A stretch of DNA of 64,000 bases from Nannocystis sp. (lineage in GTDB: Bacteria > Myxococcota_A > Polyangia > Nannocystales > Nannocystaceae): NCBI GenBank assembly GCA_016712315.1, contig JADJRG010000028.1, forward strand, positions 1 to 64,000, in the 5' to 3' direction. The notes under the pieces are model-generated. The model saw only the letters and a program-made list of their open reading frames with translations, ran no database searches and was not told the origin of the DNA. The translations under genes and the position numbers were made by a program. Of the stretch, positions 8,736-16,566 are shown in pieces; position 1 is the first letter of the stretch, and the number at the start of each line of letters is the position of its first letter.

Positions 8736-10577
8736 ATGATCATCGAGGTAGGTAGCCAGCGTTACAAAGAGATCTTCGGCGCCCGAGATTTCCTCACCCA
8801 GCCCTTCCAAAGCCGGCTACCGCCTCACCGCCTACTCGTTGAGGCCCTCGCCGATCCCTCCAAGTCGATCACCGCCATCGACACCCTACTCGCCGACGCC
8901 AACCCCAACGGCGTACTCCACAGCGCCGGCCTGCAAGACATCCACCTCGGCACCCAGGTCCTCATGCACGCCCGCGTCGCCGCCTCGCGCGTCGGCGGCC
9001 AGCTCGTCCTCCCCGGCAACGGCCTCTCCAGCAACCTCGCCGACGGCCTCGTCGACGTCATGAAGAACTTTAAAATTCCCTCCCGCGCCAGCGACGCCGA
9101 CGTCCAAGCCTTCCTCATCGAAGCCAGCTTCGCCGTCGGCATGAAGGCCCTCGGCGCGATCGGCCCCGTCGGCAAGATCGCCGCCGCCGTGATCGGCTTC
9201 GCCAGGGAGATCATCCAGCTCATCAAACAACGCCGCCTCATCAAAGAAGACGACGCCGAGCGCCGCGAAGCCCTCGCCTACGCCAAGCTGCCCCCCCTCC
9301 AAGAGCCCGACACCCAGGTGGACGCGTGGTACGTCGACCAGGTCCTCCGCCCCCTGATGGAGGGTCCATCCTGGACGCCGATTTTCTCGCCGCGCTTCGA
9401 CTCGGATGAGTGGGTAGGGCTCCAACGAAACGGCGGCTACGCCTTTGCCCCTGGTAAAGACGTCGAGGGACTGGATGAGTTCGGCCGGGAGAGGCAAGTC
9501 TTCACTGCCAGCGGCGGCATCGGTTTCATCCCTGGCCTCGATCAGATCGCGAGCGTCGTGCAGGTCGCCCATGACCCGGATGTGCTCAAGCGCTGGGCCG
9601 GCGGCCCTTGGCCGATCCACCCGCAGATGGTCACCGACGTGGGGAAGTTCTTCGTCAACACCGGCCGTCTCGCCGCAGTTGCCTGGGCGTGGGCGACCGA
9701 GGTAGACGCGAGCCCGGACCTCTACAAGCTCCACATCGCCGCGCTCCACGAGCGGTGGAAACGCTACTGCGACGGCGGCCGCCGCTACCTGCTCGACAAC
9801 GCCAAGGACTGGAACGACAACCTCGGCAAAGGCCGCGTGCTCTCCGATAAACGCCAGTACCTCGTCAGCAGCGCCATCGGCTGCGCCATCGGAGCCTGGC
9901 GCTGCCTCCCCAAAGACAACGGCTACAGCCTGCTCAGCGCCGGTGTGCGCGGCGACGAGCTGCGAGGCCCCGCCCTTGGTCGCCAGGTCCTCGGCTGCGT
10001 CATGGATCCCCCTGCGATGGACGCCTACGCCGGCGGTCAAGCCTGCTTCACCACCATCTACGAGGAGCGGATCCAAAAGGTCCTCGACGAAGCGCTACGG
10101 CGCCAGCGCTACTTCCTCCGTCACTCCCTCGTCTCCGCCTACGTGCGCGCCGACTTCGACGCCTTCCGCGACGTCAAGATCCGCGACGCCCTCATCAGCG
10201 CCCGCAAGATCCTCCTCGAACACCCCGACCGCATGCTCGTCGAGCTCGCCGATGTCGCCGCCGACGAACCCGGCGTACCCACCGGCGACGGCAAGCTCTG
10301 GAAGGACCAGCTCCGCGCCCGCGGCGTCAAGGACAAGCACCCCCTCATGGGCGGCGCCGGTCGCCTCGCCGATCGCCCCCCGGGCACCCTCGTTCCCCCC
10401 CGCGAGCCGCCGCCCAAGGTGCCCATCTACGAGGGCCCCTTGCCCTGGGGCGAGCTCGCAGAGCCGGCCCCGCCGACCAGCCTCCTCCCGTGGCACATCG
10501 CGGGCCTAACCGCCGGTGGGCTCTTGCTCGGCGGGGGCGCGTTTGCGCTCGCCCGCCACCTTCGCAGGAGCAGGTAA
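8736..10577 (+). CDS. 613-aa element protein with C-terminal membrane anchor
   Basis: The protein is intact. The ATG at 8736 follows the previous stop by 11 bases. There is an early hydrophobic helical region around residues 130-165 (VGMKALGAIGPVGKIAAAVI), a long mixed middle domain, a Pro-rich linker near residue 560, and a final transmembrane helix (IAGLTAGGLLLGGGAFALA) followed by ARHLRRSR. No catalytic motif was recognised. The topology (large N-terminal domain, C-terminal membrane anchor, basic tail) matches two other element proteins. It is the last gene of the operon and probably marks the right end of the element. Confidence 0.65.
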   Translation: MIIEVGSQRYKEIFGARDFLTQPFQSRLPPHRLLVEALADPSKSITAIDTLLADANPNGVLHSAGLQDIHLGTQVLMHARVAASRVGGQLVLPGNGLSSNLADGLVDVMKNFKIPSRASDADVQAFLIEASFAVGMKALGAIGPVGKIAAAVIGFAREIIQLIKQRRLIKEDDAERREALAYAKLPPLQEPDTQVDAWYVDQVLRPLMEGPSWTPIFSPRFDSDEWVGLQRNGGYAFAPGKDVEGLDEFGRERQVFTASGGIGFIPGLDQIASVVQVAHDPDVLKRWAGGPWPIHPQMVTDVGKFFVNTGRLAAVAWAWATEVDASPDLYKLHIAALHERWKRYCDGGRRYLLDNAKDWNDNLGKGRVLSDKRQYLVSSAIGCAIGAWRCLPKDNGYSLLSAGVRGDELRGPALGRQVLGCVMDPPAMDAYAGGQACFTTIYEERIQKVLDEALRRQRYFLRHSLVSAYVRADFDAFRDVKIRDALISARKILLEHPDRMLVELADVAADEPGVPTGDGKLWKDQLRARGVKDKHPLMGGAGRLADRPPGTLVPPREPPPKVPIYEGPLPWGELAEPAPPTSLLPWHIAGLTAGGLLLGGGAFALARHLRRSR

Positions 10578-10635
10578 GGCCCGCGATGCCCGTGCGCTTG
10601 CGCTCATCCTCGGGATCCGATATCTCTTCCCCCAC

Positions 10636-10965
10636 ATGAGGACCTTCGTGCTCCTGCTCGCACTACTCCCTCTTGTAACCGCCTGCAAGAAGGAGCTCGG
10701 CGAGCTGTGCAGCGACGGCTCCGAGTGCGAGACAGAGATCTGTCGCGATGTCCCGCCTGGATCATCCGTCACAAAGATCTGCGCCGCCGACCCTCCATGT
10801 CCCGATGATGCGATCAACATCGGCGAGTGCCTTCGCCCGTGCAGCGAGGGGTGCCCAGAGGGGACCATCTGTCACCCGTTCTACGAGGGCTGTGTGGCGG
10901 CCTGCACTGGCGAAGGTCAGTGTCGTAACAACACGTGCACACTCGCAACAGGCTTCTGCGAGTGA
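10636..10965 (+). CDS. Cys-rich lipoprotein
   Basis: The 109-aa protein has a type II signal peptide (FVLLLALLPLVTAC) with the lipobox Cys at about residue 17. The mature part is short and holds about 14 Cys (CSDGSECETEICRD, CLRPCSEGCPEGTICH), consistent with several disulfides in a small extracytoplasmic domain. The pattern resembles EGF/TIL-like spacing, as found in many myxobacterial surface lipoproteins. It follows the element closely but in style belongs to the host chromosome. Function is unknown. Confidence 0.7.
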   Translation: MRTFVLLLALLPLVTACKKELGELCSDGSECETEICRDVPPGSSVTKICAADPPCPDDAINIGECLRPCSEGCPEGTICHPFYEGCVAACTGEGQCRNNTCTLATGFCE

Positions 10966-11086
10966 GCTCTGGCGCACCGGCTGGCACGCCTGGGAGCGCG
11001 AGCGCGCCCCGCATCGTGGCGACGAGTAGCGCGACCTGGTCACGATCGTCGTCGAGTTCGTCGAGATCGCGCTAGACTCGCCGCCG

Positions 11087-11479
11087 ATGTCATACATGCC
11101 CCTAACCCCCGAGATGACGGATGAGCTCCGCAACGCTGGCTTCACACCCTTCCATAAGGACAGGAGGATCCGTTTTGATGTTTTGCAGGAATTCGCCAGC
11201 CGCCTCCCCGACGACGACGCTGAGGAGTTTCTCGCCAGCTTCATACCTGACCTCATCGACGGCGAAACCAACCGCACGGCGCTCTGGTTCAGGAAGGGCC
11301 GCACCGACGTCCTGCCGTTGATGCGGTCGCTCACGGAGGAGGGTCCGGTTGATGTGCTGCTGCTTGCCTGGACGCGGGAAGGACACGGCGATGACTTTCG
11401 CCTTGTCTTTCGCGACGTGGAGGTGCCCGCTCACCTGATGGTGGCTGCCGCCCTGCAACTTGCGGAAGTGGGGCAGTAG
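11087..11479 (+). CDS. Hypothetical protein, 130 aa
   Basis: The frame is intact, with codon use like the chromosome. The sequence is soluble and acidic (SYMPLTPEMTDELRNAGFTP... LPDDDAEEFLASFIPDLIDG) and contains a beta-strand stretch VDVLLLAWTREGHGDDFRLV. There is no signal peptide or membrane segment, and I recognise no family. It stands alone between a lipoprotein gene and a convergent phage-type membrane gene. Confidence 0.5.
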   Translation: MSYMPLTPEMTDELRNAGFTPFHKDRRIRFDVLQEFASRLPDDDAEEFLASFIPDLIDGETNRTALWFRKGRTDVLPLMRSLTEEGPVDVLLLAWTREGHGDDFRLVFRDVEVPAHLMVAAALQLAEVGQ

Positions 11480-11544
11480 CCAGGCACAACGCCCCGGACG
11501 TGGTTACGTCGGGCCAGCGAGCTATCTGTTCGATACCGCGCTTG

Positions 11545-11931
11545 TCAGAAGCCCCGCGCGATCAGGTTCACCCCGGCAGGGGTGCTTGCGTCCGCGAGGA
11601 GGTGACCGGCGGGACCGATCGCCGCGCCTTCGAGGAAACGCCGAGCGATGGGATTCTGCACGCTCTGGGCCGCCCGGTATGCGGTCACGGATGCGAAGCC
11701 GATCGGCAGGACGCCGTGGCCGACGTTCCGATGGCGAGGGCTCGTCGGGGGATCGATGATGTCGGGTAGACGGTGAGTGAGCATCGCGCCGGCCCCCGAG
11801 GCGAGCGCTGAGACCACGACTTCGAGCGGGTCCGGGCTGATCTTGGTCACGTCTGACTCCATCTTGCATCGGAAGATGCCGTGGACTGCCCCGATGATGA
11901 AGTTGATCCAGCTGTGTTCTTGTGCTCGCAT
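11545..11931 (-). CDS. YdjM/DUF457-like putative membrane metal hydrolase
   Basis: The 128-aa protein has the two halves of the DUF457/YdjM motif: PTSPRHRNVGHGVLP near the middle and GHLLADASTPAGVNLI at the C-terminus. These His/Asp clusters are thought to bind metal in this inner-membrane family, which is common in prophages and stress regulons. It is shorter than chromosomal members (usually 160-200 aa or more), as phage versions often are. The start at 11931 is supported by GGAGAG just upstream. Activity in this family is predicted, not proven. Confidence 0.6.
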   Translation of the reverse strand: MRAQEHSWINFIIGAVHGIFRCKMESDVTKISPDPLEVVVSALASGAGAMLTHRLPDIIDPPTSPRHRNVGHGVLPIGFASVTAYRAAQSVQNPIARRFLEGAAIGPAGHLLADASTPAGVNLIARGF

Positions 11932-11951
11932 GTGCTCTCCAAATAGAAATA

Positions 11952-11976
11952 GCCGGGACCCGCATGGGGTCTCGGC
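11952..11976 (-). promoter_or_regulatory. Hairpin in the leader of the YdjM-like gene
   Basis: The inverted repeat gccgggaccc / ggggtctcggc with a 4-base loop lies about 20 bases before the start at 11931. On the minus strand the T-rich stretch tatttctattt and then the ribosome binding site GGAGAG follow it. This is compatible with an attenuator, an mRNA-stability hairpin or the terminator of an upstream transcript. No direct evidence distinguishes these. Confidence 0.4.
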
Positions 11977-12126
11977 TTGTTGTCGACGCTCGCGCCCAAT
12001 TATACACCATCACCCCAGAAGCAGATGATCTCCGTCAGATCATGCGCATCTGGCGCTCCGGCGACGGCGCCGAGGATGGTGCTGGCTTAGGCCTCGAGGT
12101 TGTTGCTAGGGTCACACCTCCGCCCC

Positions 12127-12465
12127 ATGCCCCGCCTCCCCGACCTCCTCCGGCTCCTCACCCGCGACGAGCTCCTCGCCGCCGCCGACCGCCTCGGCGT
12201 CGCGCTCCCCGAGCGTCGCGCGAAGGACCCCATCGTGGAGGCCCTCGCCGCCGCCCCGGCCGCCACCCCCGAGGCCGTCCTCGCCGACCTCAAGCGCGAC
12301 CGCCTGAAGGCGCTCTGCCGCGCGCTCGACCTCGACGACTCGGGCAAGGAGAAGGCCGAGATCATCGCGCGCCTCGCTGGCGGTCCTGCCACCTCGGAAA
12401 ACCGAGGCCAGGACAAACTCGACTTCGCCGGCACCACCAGCCGCACGACCTGGTTCGGCGTGTAG
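12127..12465 (+). pseudogene. SAP-like N-terminal fragment of a type I methylase gene
   Basis: The first ~95 residues (MPRLPDLLRLLTRDELLAAA ... LKRDRLKALCRALDLDD, KEKAEIIARLAG) look like the SAP-type DNA-binding segment that precedes HsdM in some type I restriction-modification systems. The next ~17 codons are not the natural continuation: they read through the antisense strand of an hsdM fragment (12423-12538) and stop at 12465. The gene therefore appears truncated by a rearrangement. A free-standing SAP protein is possible but less likely. Confidence 0.5.
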
Positions 12466-12538
12466 AACTCGCCGCCCTTCTTGCCGGCGTCGTCGGCGAA
12501 TTTTTCGATCAGGTACTGTAGGCGCGGCCGAGCATGTC
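12423..12538 (-). pseudogene. hsdM: hsdM fragment (type I DNA methylase)
   Basis: Read on the minus strand, the segment encodes DMLGRAY, then, after a one-base gap, YLIEKFADDAGKKGGEFYTP, then NQVVRLVVPAK. This is the highly conserved stretch leading into the SAM-binding region of HsdM. Only ~38 codons survive, with one frameshift. It overlaps the 3' end of the plus-strand SAP-like fragment, so the two pieces of what was probably one locus now face opposite directions. Confidence 0.75.
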
Positions 12539-12539
12539 G

Positions 12540-12840
12540 GGCTCGGAGAGAGAGCGGCTCGTCGAGCCCCCGCCAGCAAAACCCCGCTTCGAGCGCGAGC
12601 CCCGTTGGTGATTTCAGGGAGCACAGGCTCGTGACACGCGAGAATCGCGACGAGAGGGAGCGAGACCGGAGCGGCTAGAGAGGCGCCTCCCTCGTCGAGG
12701 CGCTGACCTCTCTGCTGCTTCGTTGAGCTCGGTTCGGGACCATCGATCACAGGCCGGTCGGTCTGCTCGGCGAACGCGTGAGCATACACACCTGCGCGTC
12801 GTGGACACAGACAGAGCACCTGCGTAGAATGCCGGGCGTC
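12540..12840. other. Intergenic, no gene seen
   Basis: About 300 bases between the hsdM fragment and the gene at 12841. There are only short frames with poor third-base GC bias. I see no hairpin with a T run, no tRNA and no obvious repeat. It may contain further debris of the restriction locus and the promoter of the next gene. Confidence 0.4.
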
Positions 12841-14670
12841 ATGGATGCCAGGCGCGAAGACGAACTGCGACTTCATACACAAGCCCACGGAGAAGTGGTC
12901 TTCAACCTCGAGCCCACGGGCAGACACAAAACCATCATTGGGGGGCTGCTCCGTGATCCCGCTCGGTTCGTCCCACGGGATGTGGTTCTACGGCTCGCGT
13001 GGGCTTGCGTCCGGAGCGTGGGCGGTCGCGTGTTCGATGCGAACGACAGCCAATTTCGTTCGGATCTCCAGCGTTTGGCACCCCAATTCACGGACGACGA
13101 ACTCGCCACGTTCGCCCGCAGGTTTCTGGAGTGCAACGACTTTCTTTTGCCGGATGTCAAGTTTGACGAGCAAGGTTCTGGCGAACCTCGGCGGATAACG
13201 TATGTCCCCAAATCAGTCGAGTGGCCCGAAGGCCCGGTGGAGAAGTTGGCAATGGCGTGGAATATCCATCATAGGGAGCAGGAGCGATTCTTGGCTTCCG
13301 CGTTGGGGTTCCACTTCACGTCACATGCGTTCTCGAACGCGGTGAGAAGTCTGACTCCGCTCTCCGGTCTCCTGGCGGGCTTTGCCCATGACCAGTTCGA
13401 CCGATCGTTCGGCATCAACCGGCTATCTCGTCTCGGCTTTATTGAGGATGCTCTTGGACCGACAAGTTTTCGGGGCATAGCGGGGCAAGTCGCTGGCGTC
13501 GGCCTCATGGGAAATCTGCCTGGGTCCAAATTTGCGAGTATGGCGGCGCAAGTCGGAAATGCTCTTGGGCCTAAAATTGGGAATATGGCGGCTCAAGCCG
13601 CGGGCGCCAGCCTCATCGAGAATTCCCTTGTGCCAGCATTTCGGAACATGGCGGCCGAGATCGCGGGCGGTCTCGACATGGGGTCGTCGATGTGGACCTC
13701 GATTGAGCGGATGACAAAGATCCTTCCGCACTTGGCTAATACCGAGAACATCTGTTGTGCTGCCGTTGGCTCCATCGTCCGCGGCCTTGGGCGATTGGAG
13801 AGGCCAGCGGATGAACTGCTGGCTGCGCGCCTGATGGCTCCTGCGACGGCATACGTGAACTTTCTGGACGACGTCTCCAAGCGCGCGTTGATGCCTCTTT
13901 CTGCGCACCAGGTGGTCGCTCTCGACACTGCCGTGTGGGCATCCAATCGACTTTTCACCGCTGCCAACGAAGCGGTGTCGAGCCTACTGGACCAGCAGAG
14001 CGTTCCGGGGGACGATGACGGTGGAGCGGAAGAGGCCCCTGAACTAAATCTCTTCGAGCGCCAATTAGAGGAACTGTTGAGCCTGGCGGCCGACAATGGC
14101 GCAGATGAGGAGACCTCGCGGGAGCGCTTGATCGTTAAGTCAACAATCTCGCCACTCAGCTTCAAGGCGTCGCGGATTTTCCGCCTCATGGCCGACTGCA
14201 ATGCTCAGTGCAAGTTTTCTTCCAAAGACGAGATCTTTCGCTCGAGCGGACAGGTCCTTCGTGCTGCAAGCACGTTGCCTCTCCTGGTTCCGGACAATCT
14301 GGCAACCTTGATGATGGCCGTGAACTACATCTATTTTTCCCTGTACGAGGGAGCGGGAAGCGACAAGTTGCGGTTCCTTGCCCCATTGGGCCCACTTGAT
14401 CGCGAGAAGGACGCCGAGATCTGTCAGCCGATCTGGAATCTCAAGATGCTCCGGAATAAATGGCTCAATCATGATCCCGACCGAGGGGACGCCAACGCAA
14501 TCGGAAAATCATACAAGGATCTTATCGCCGCTTTTCAAGCCTTCGGTCTCCGCGGTATCCCGCAGACGGCTGAGGAGTTCGGTCGGTTGTACGAGGGTCT
14601 CATCGACAGGATCGTCGTCTTCATGGAACGCCTGTACCTTCGGCTACGTGACGAAACACCCGGAAACTGA
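12841..14670 (+). CDS. Unknown 609-aa protein with 21-residue Ala/Gly repeats
   Basis: The frame is intact. ATG 12841 (MDARREDELRL) is preferred over an in-frame GTG at 12778. The N-terminal ~170 residues are a mixed soluble domain. Residues ~210-275 hold three to four degenerate repeats of about 21 residues built on FRNMAAEIAGG-like units (GIAGQVAGVGLMGN, NMAAQAAGASLIEN), which are Ala/Gly-rich and amphipathic. The C-terminal ~190 residues are helical and end with a segment (NKWLNHDPDRGDANAIG ... VVFMERLYLRLRDE) that has a HEPN-like feel but no confirmed R-x4-H motif. Codon bias is weaker than in the chromosomal genes, which suggests transfer. The metallophosphoesterase gene follows, probably in the same operon. 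Confidence 0.6.
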   Translation: MDARREDELRLHTQAHGEVVFNLEPTGRHKTIIGGLLRDPARFVPRDVVLRLAWACVRSVGGRVFDANDSQFRSDLQRLAPQFTDDELATFARRFLECNDFLLPDVKFDEQGSGEPRRITYVPKSVEWPEGPVEKLAMAWNIHHREQERFLASALGFHFTSHAFSNAVRSLTPLSGLLAGFAHDQFDRSFGINRLSRLGFIEDALGPTSFRGIAGQVAGVGLMGNLPGSKFASMAAQVGNALGPKIGNMAAQAAGASLIENSLVPAFRNMAAEIAGGLDMGSSMWTSIERMTKILPHLANTENICCAAVGSIVRGLGRLERPADELLAARLMAPATAYVNFLDDVSKRALMPLSAHQVVALDTAVWASNRLFTAANEAVSSLLDQQSVPGDDDGGAEEAPELNLFERQLEELLSLAADNGADEETSRERLIVKSTISPLSFKASRIFRLMADCNAQCKFSSKDEIFRSSGQVLRAASTLPLLVPDNLATLMMAVNYIYFSLYEGAGSDKLRFLAPLGPLDREKDAEICQPIWNLKMLRNKWLNHDPDRGDANAIGKSYKDLIAAFQAFGLRGIPQTAEEFGRLYEGLIDRIVVFMERLYLRLRDETPGN

Positions 14671-14742
14671 GAGATCCGAGCGTAGCCGTCGCCGTGGACT
14701 TCTACTCATTCATATCAGACGGTGTCAACCTCGCAGCCCCCT

Positions 14743-16110
14743 ATGCCGACCGCCAACGCGACCCTTCGCATTCTTCACATCTCCGACATCCACTTCCGCT
14801 ATGAGTCCAGCCCAGGCAAGCGCGCCAAGTTCATCGAGGTCGAGACCCCGAGACGAGCAGCGGTCCTCAGCGGGGAGGCATGGCGCACCAACCTCGACCA
14901 ACTCCTCGAAGATGGGCCCATCGATCTCGTGTGCCTCACCGGCGATGTCGCCGACCACGGCAAGACAGAGGAGTTCGCCCTCGCCACCCCCTTTGTCGAT
15001 CACCTGCTCAGCGTCCTCAGCCTCAGCCGCGATCGTATTTTCGTCGTGCCGGGCAACCACGACGTCGATCGGAAGACCAACAAGCCGATCTGGAAGAGTG
15101 TCCGGGATTACCCATGGCCCAGCGCCGACGTGCTCTCACACTGGATCGCCGGCCTCGACGGCCCGCCAGGGGTTAGGCCGAACTGGCGAGCCAAGCTGTG
15201 CGAACGCCAGTCACGCTTCTGGGGGTGGATCCGCGACCTCGGTCGTGACGAGCTCCTGCCCGAGCGGCCGCCCCACGCCCACCTCGGCTACCGCGTCGAC
15301 GTGGGCCCGCGCCTAGGCCTGGCTTTTCCCGTGTGGATCCTGGGCTTCGACACCGCTTGGCTGTGTGGTGGTGACGACGACGCAGGCAGGATCCACATGA
15401 GCGAAGACCAGATCCGTCAGTTGGGCACCAGCAGCAACGGTCAACCACTCTCGGGCTTGCGCCTCGCCCTCGGTCATCACCCCCTCGGTGAGCTCGCCGA
15501 CGGCGCCCAGGCCCGACGGCGGCTCGCCAGTCACGCCGACCTCTATCTTCACGGTCACCAGCACGACCCGCTGACCAGCCGGACGCGTGACCCCGACCGT
15601 GGCTTGCTCGAGCTCGCTGCCGGCTGCCTGTTTGAGGGCGCCGGTCGCAAGCACCACGAAAATGGCTTCCAGGTGCTCACCCTCGACCTCGACGAGGGCG
15701 GGCGCCCGCGCACCATCGGCCTGCGCTTTCGAAGCTGGTCGCGCAAGGGCGACTACTGGCACGACGACGCCTCGATCTATAAAAAGGCCACGGGCGGGCG
15801 CTGGCGCAAAGCCTGGCCGAGTGCCGCCGAATCGACCCCGCCGACGGCCACAATCCCTGACACAATCCAAGAGCAGCATAATGAACAAGAAGAGCACGCC
15901 GACGAGCCAGAGACCTTTCCATTGGGCGTTCTCACCGAAAAGATACACGCAAAACTGTCAGATTTCGGATACCAACCCTGCATAATCTCGCTTGACGACA
16001 ATGCGAGGCATGTGCGTGTTGGGGTGATTAGCATAGCTCACTCTCCTGCCGAGCTTCAGAGGGAGGTGCTTTTGTTCGCCGGAGAAAATTCCGATCGGGG
16101 CACCTCCTGA
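14743..16110 (+). CDS. Calcineurin-like metallophosphoesterase with C-terminal extension
   Basis: All dimetal phosphoesterase motifs are present: DIHF (D14, H16), GD (67-68), GNHD (104-107), GHH (244-246) and HGHQH (270-274). The catalytic domain covers about 1-340. After a linker rich in Thr, Glu and Gln, a ~55-residue tail (VLTEKIHAKLSDFGYQPCII...) forms a separate small domain of unknown type. ATG 14743 is chosen; GTG 14722 is also in frame. Such enzymes cleave phosphodiesters in nucleotides, nucleic acids or phosphoproteins. An accessory C-terminal module on a phosphoesterase is common in bacterial conflict and signalling systems. It is downstream of the 609-aa gene by about 70 bases. Confidence 0.8.
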   Translation: MPTANATLRILHISDIHFRYESSPGKRAKFIEVETPRRAAVLSGEAWRTNLDQLLEDGPIDLVCLTGDVADHGKTEEFALATPFVDHLLSVLSLSRDRIFVVPGNHDVDRKTNKPIWKSVRDYPWPSADVLSHWIAGLDGPPGVRPNWRAKLCERQSRFWGWIRDLGRDELLPERPPHAHLGYRVDVGPRLGLAFPVWILGFDTAWLCGGDDDAGRIHMSEDQIRQLGTSSNGQPLSGLRLALGHHPLGELADGAQARRRLASHADLYLHGHQHDPLTSRTRDPDRGLLELAAGCLFEGAGRKHHENGFQVLTLDLDEGGRPRTIGLRFRSWSRKGDYWHDDASIYKKATGGRWRKAWPSAAESTPPTATIPDTIQEQHNEQEEHADEPETFPLGVLTEKIHAKLSDFGYQPCIISLDDNARHVRVGVISIAHSPAELQREVLLFAGENSDRGTS

Positions 16111-16120
16111 CTTAGAGTTA

Positions 16121-16366
16121 TTGTCGCTAATATTGCTTCGCTCAGACGTTAACGCCGTTCGTGTGAGAGTTGACCTTTCCAAAACTGACATCACATGGAA
16201 CGTGAAGATGCAAATCGCCACTTTGTTAGATTATAGGGCAGGCAGGCTCGACGAGAGGGGGCTGTGGGAAAAGCTCAATTTTCATGAACCACAAAATGAT
16301 CAAATCCTGGAGCGACCGATTCTTCGACAGGCAAAGCTGCCGTTCCGCGGTGGCATTCGCAAATAG
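16121..16366 (+). CDS. Small unknown protein, 81 aa
   Basis: It starts at TTG 16121, eleven bases after the phosphoesterase stop, and ends at 16366, just before the next ATG. The sequence (VNAVRVRVDLSKTDITWNV ... TLLDYRAGRLDERGLWEKLN) reads as a strand followed by helices and is compact enough to be real. The first codons are uncertain. It could instead be the natural C-terminus of the phosphoesterase displaced by a frameshift. The surrounding DNA has clearly lower GC than the chromosome. Confidence 0.4.
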   Translation: MSLILLRSDVNAVRVRVDLSKTDITWNVKMQIATLLDYRAGRLDERGLWEKLNFHEPQNDQILERPILRQAKLPFRGGIRK

Positions 16367-16374
16367 GATCAGTC

Positions 16375-16566
16375 ATGAGAATCGTACTAAGCACGAATGA
16401 TTTGCAGGCGCTAATGCCGGGCTACCCGAGAGGTCTCGAATACATTGTCGATCGTGACTCCGAAAACAGGATTGTAGTTGCTACTCCCGACGGTGAGCCG
16501 ATTGCCGTTGAAATTATTGGAAATCCTCGATCTGTTGTCCAGGAATGGGCTTCCAGTCGTGCCTGA
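16375..16566 (+). CDS. Small unknown protein, 63 aa
   Basis: The ATG at 16375 follows the preceding stop by eight bases. The protein (MRIVLSTNDLQALMPGYPRG ... DGEPIAVEIIGNPRSVVQEW) is soluble and looks like a compact beta-alpha domain. It is in low-GC DNA. Its stop overlaps the likely GTG start of the next gene. No family was recognised. Position and spacing suggest it belongs with the phosphoesterase module. Confidence 0.5.
   Translation: MRIVLSTNDLQALMPGYPRGLEYIVDRDSENRIVVATPDGEPIAVEIIGNPRSVVQEWASSRA

Larger units (their letters stand above)
1..10577 (+). mobile_element. Degenerate virus- or plasmid-like element (left end outside window)
   Basis: All genes from position 46 to 10577 are on the plus strand and nearly touch. 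ATGA stop/start overlaps occur at 1391, 2036, 3479, 4739 and 5931. The content (M23 peptidase with a membrane anchor, several small one-span membrane proteins, methyltransferase, ParA-like start, XF1762-like protein, PAPS-reductase-like PP-loop protein, large beta-rich protein) is phage- or plasmid-like. Most genes are interrupted by single-base frameshifts, many of them at homopolymers. Ordinary lipoprotein genes begin at 10636, so the right boundary is probably near 10.6 kb. I see no integrase, capsid signature or att repeat, so the type of element is an inference. Confidence 0.6.
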
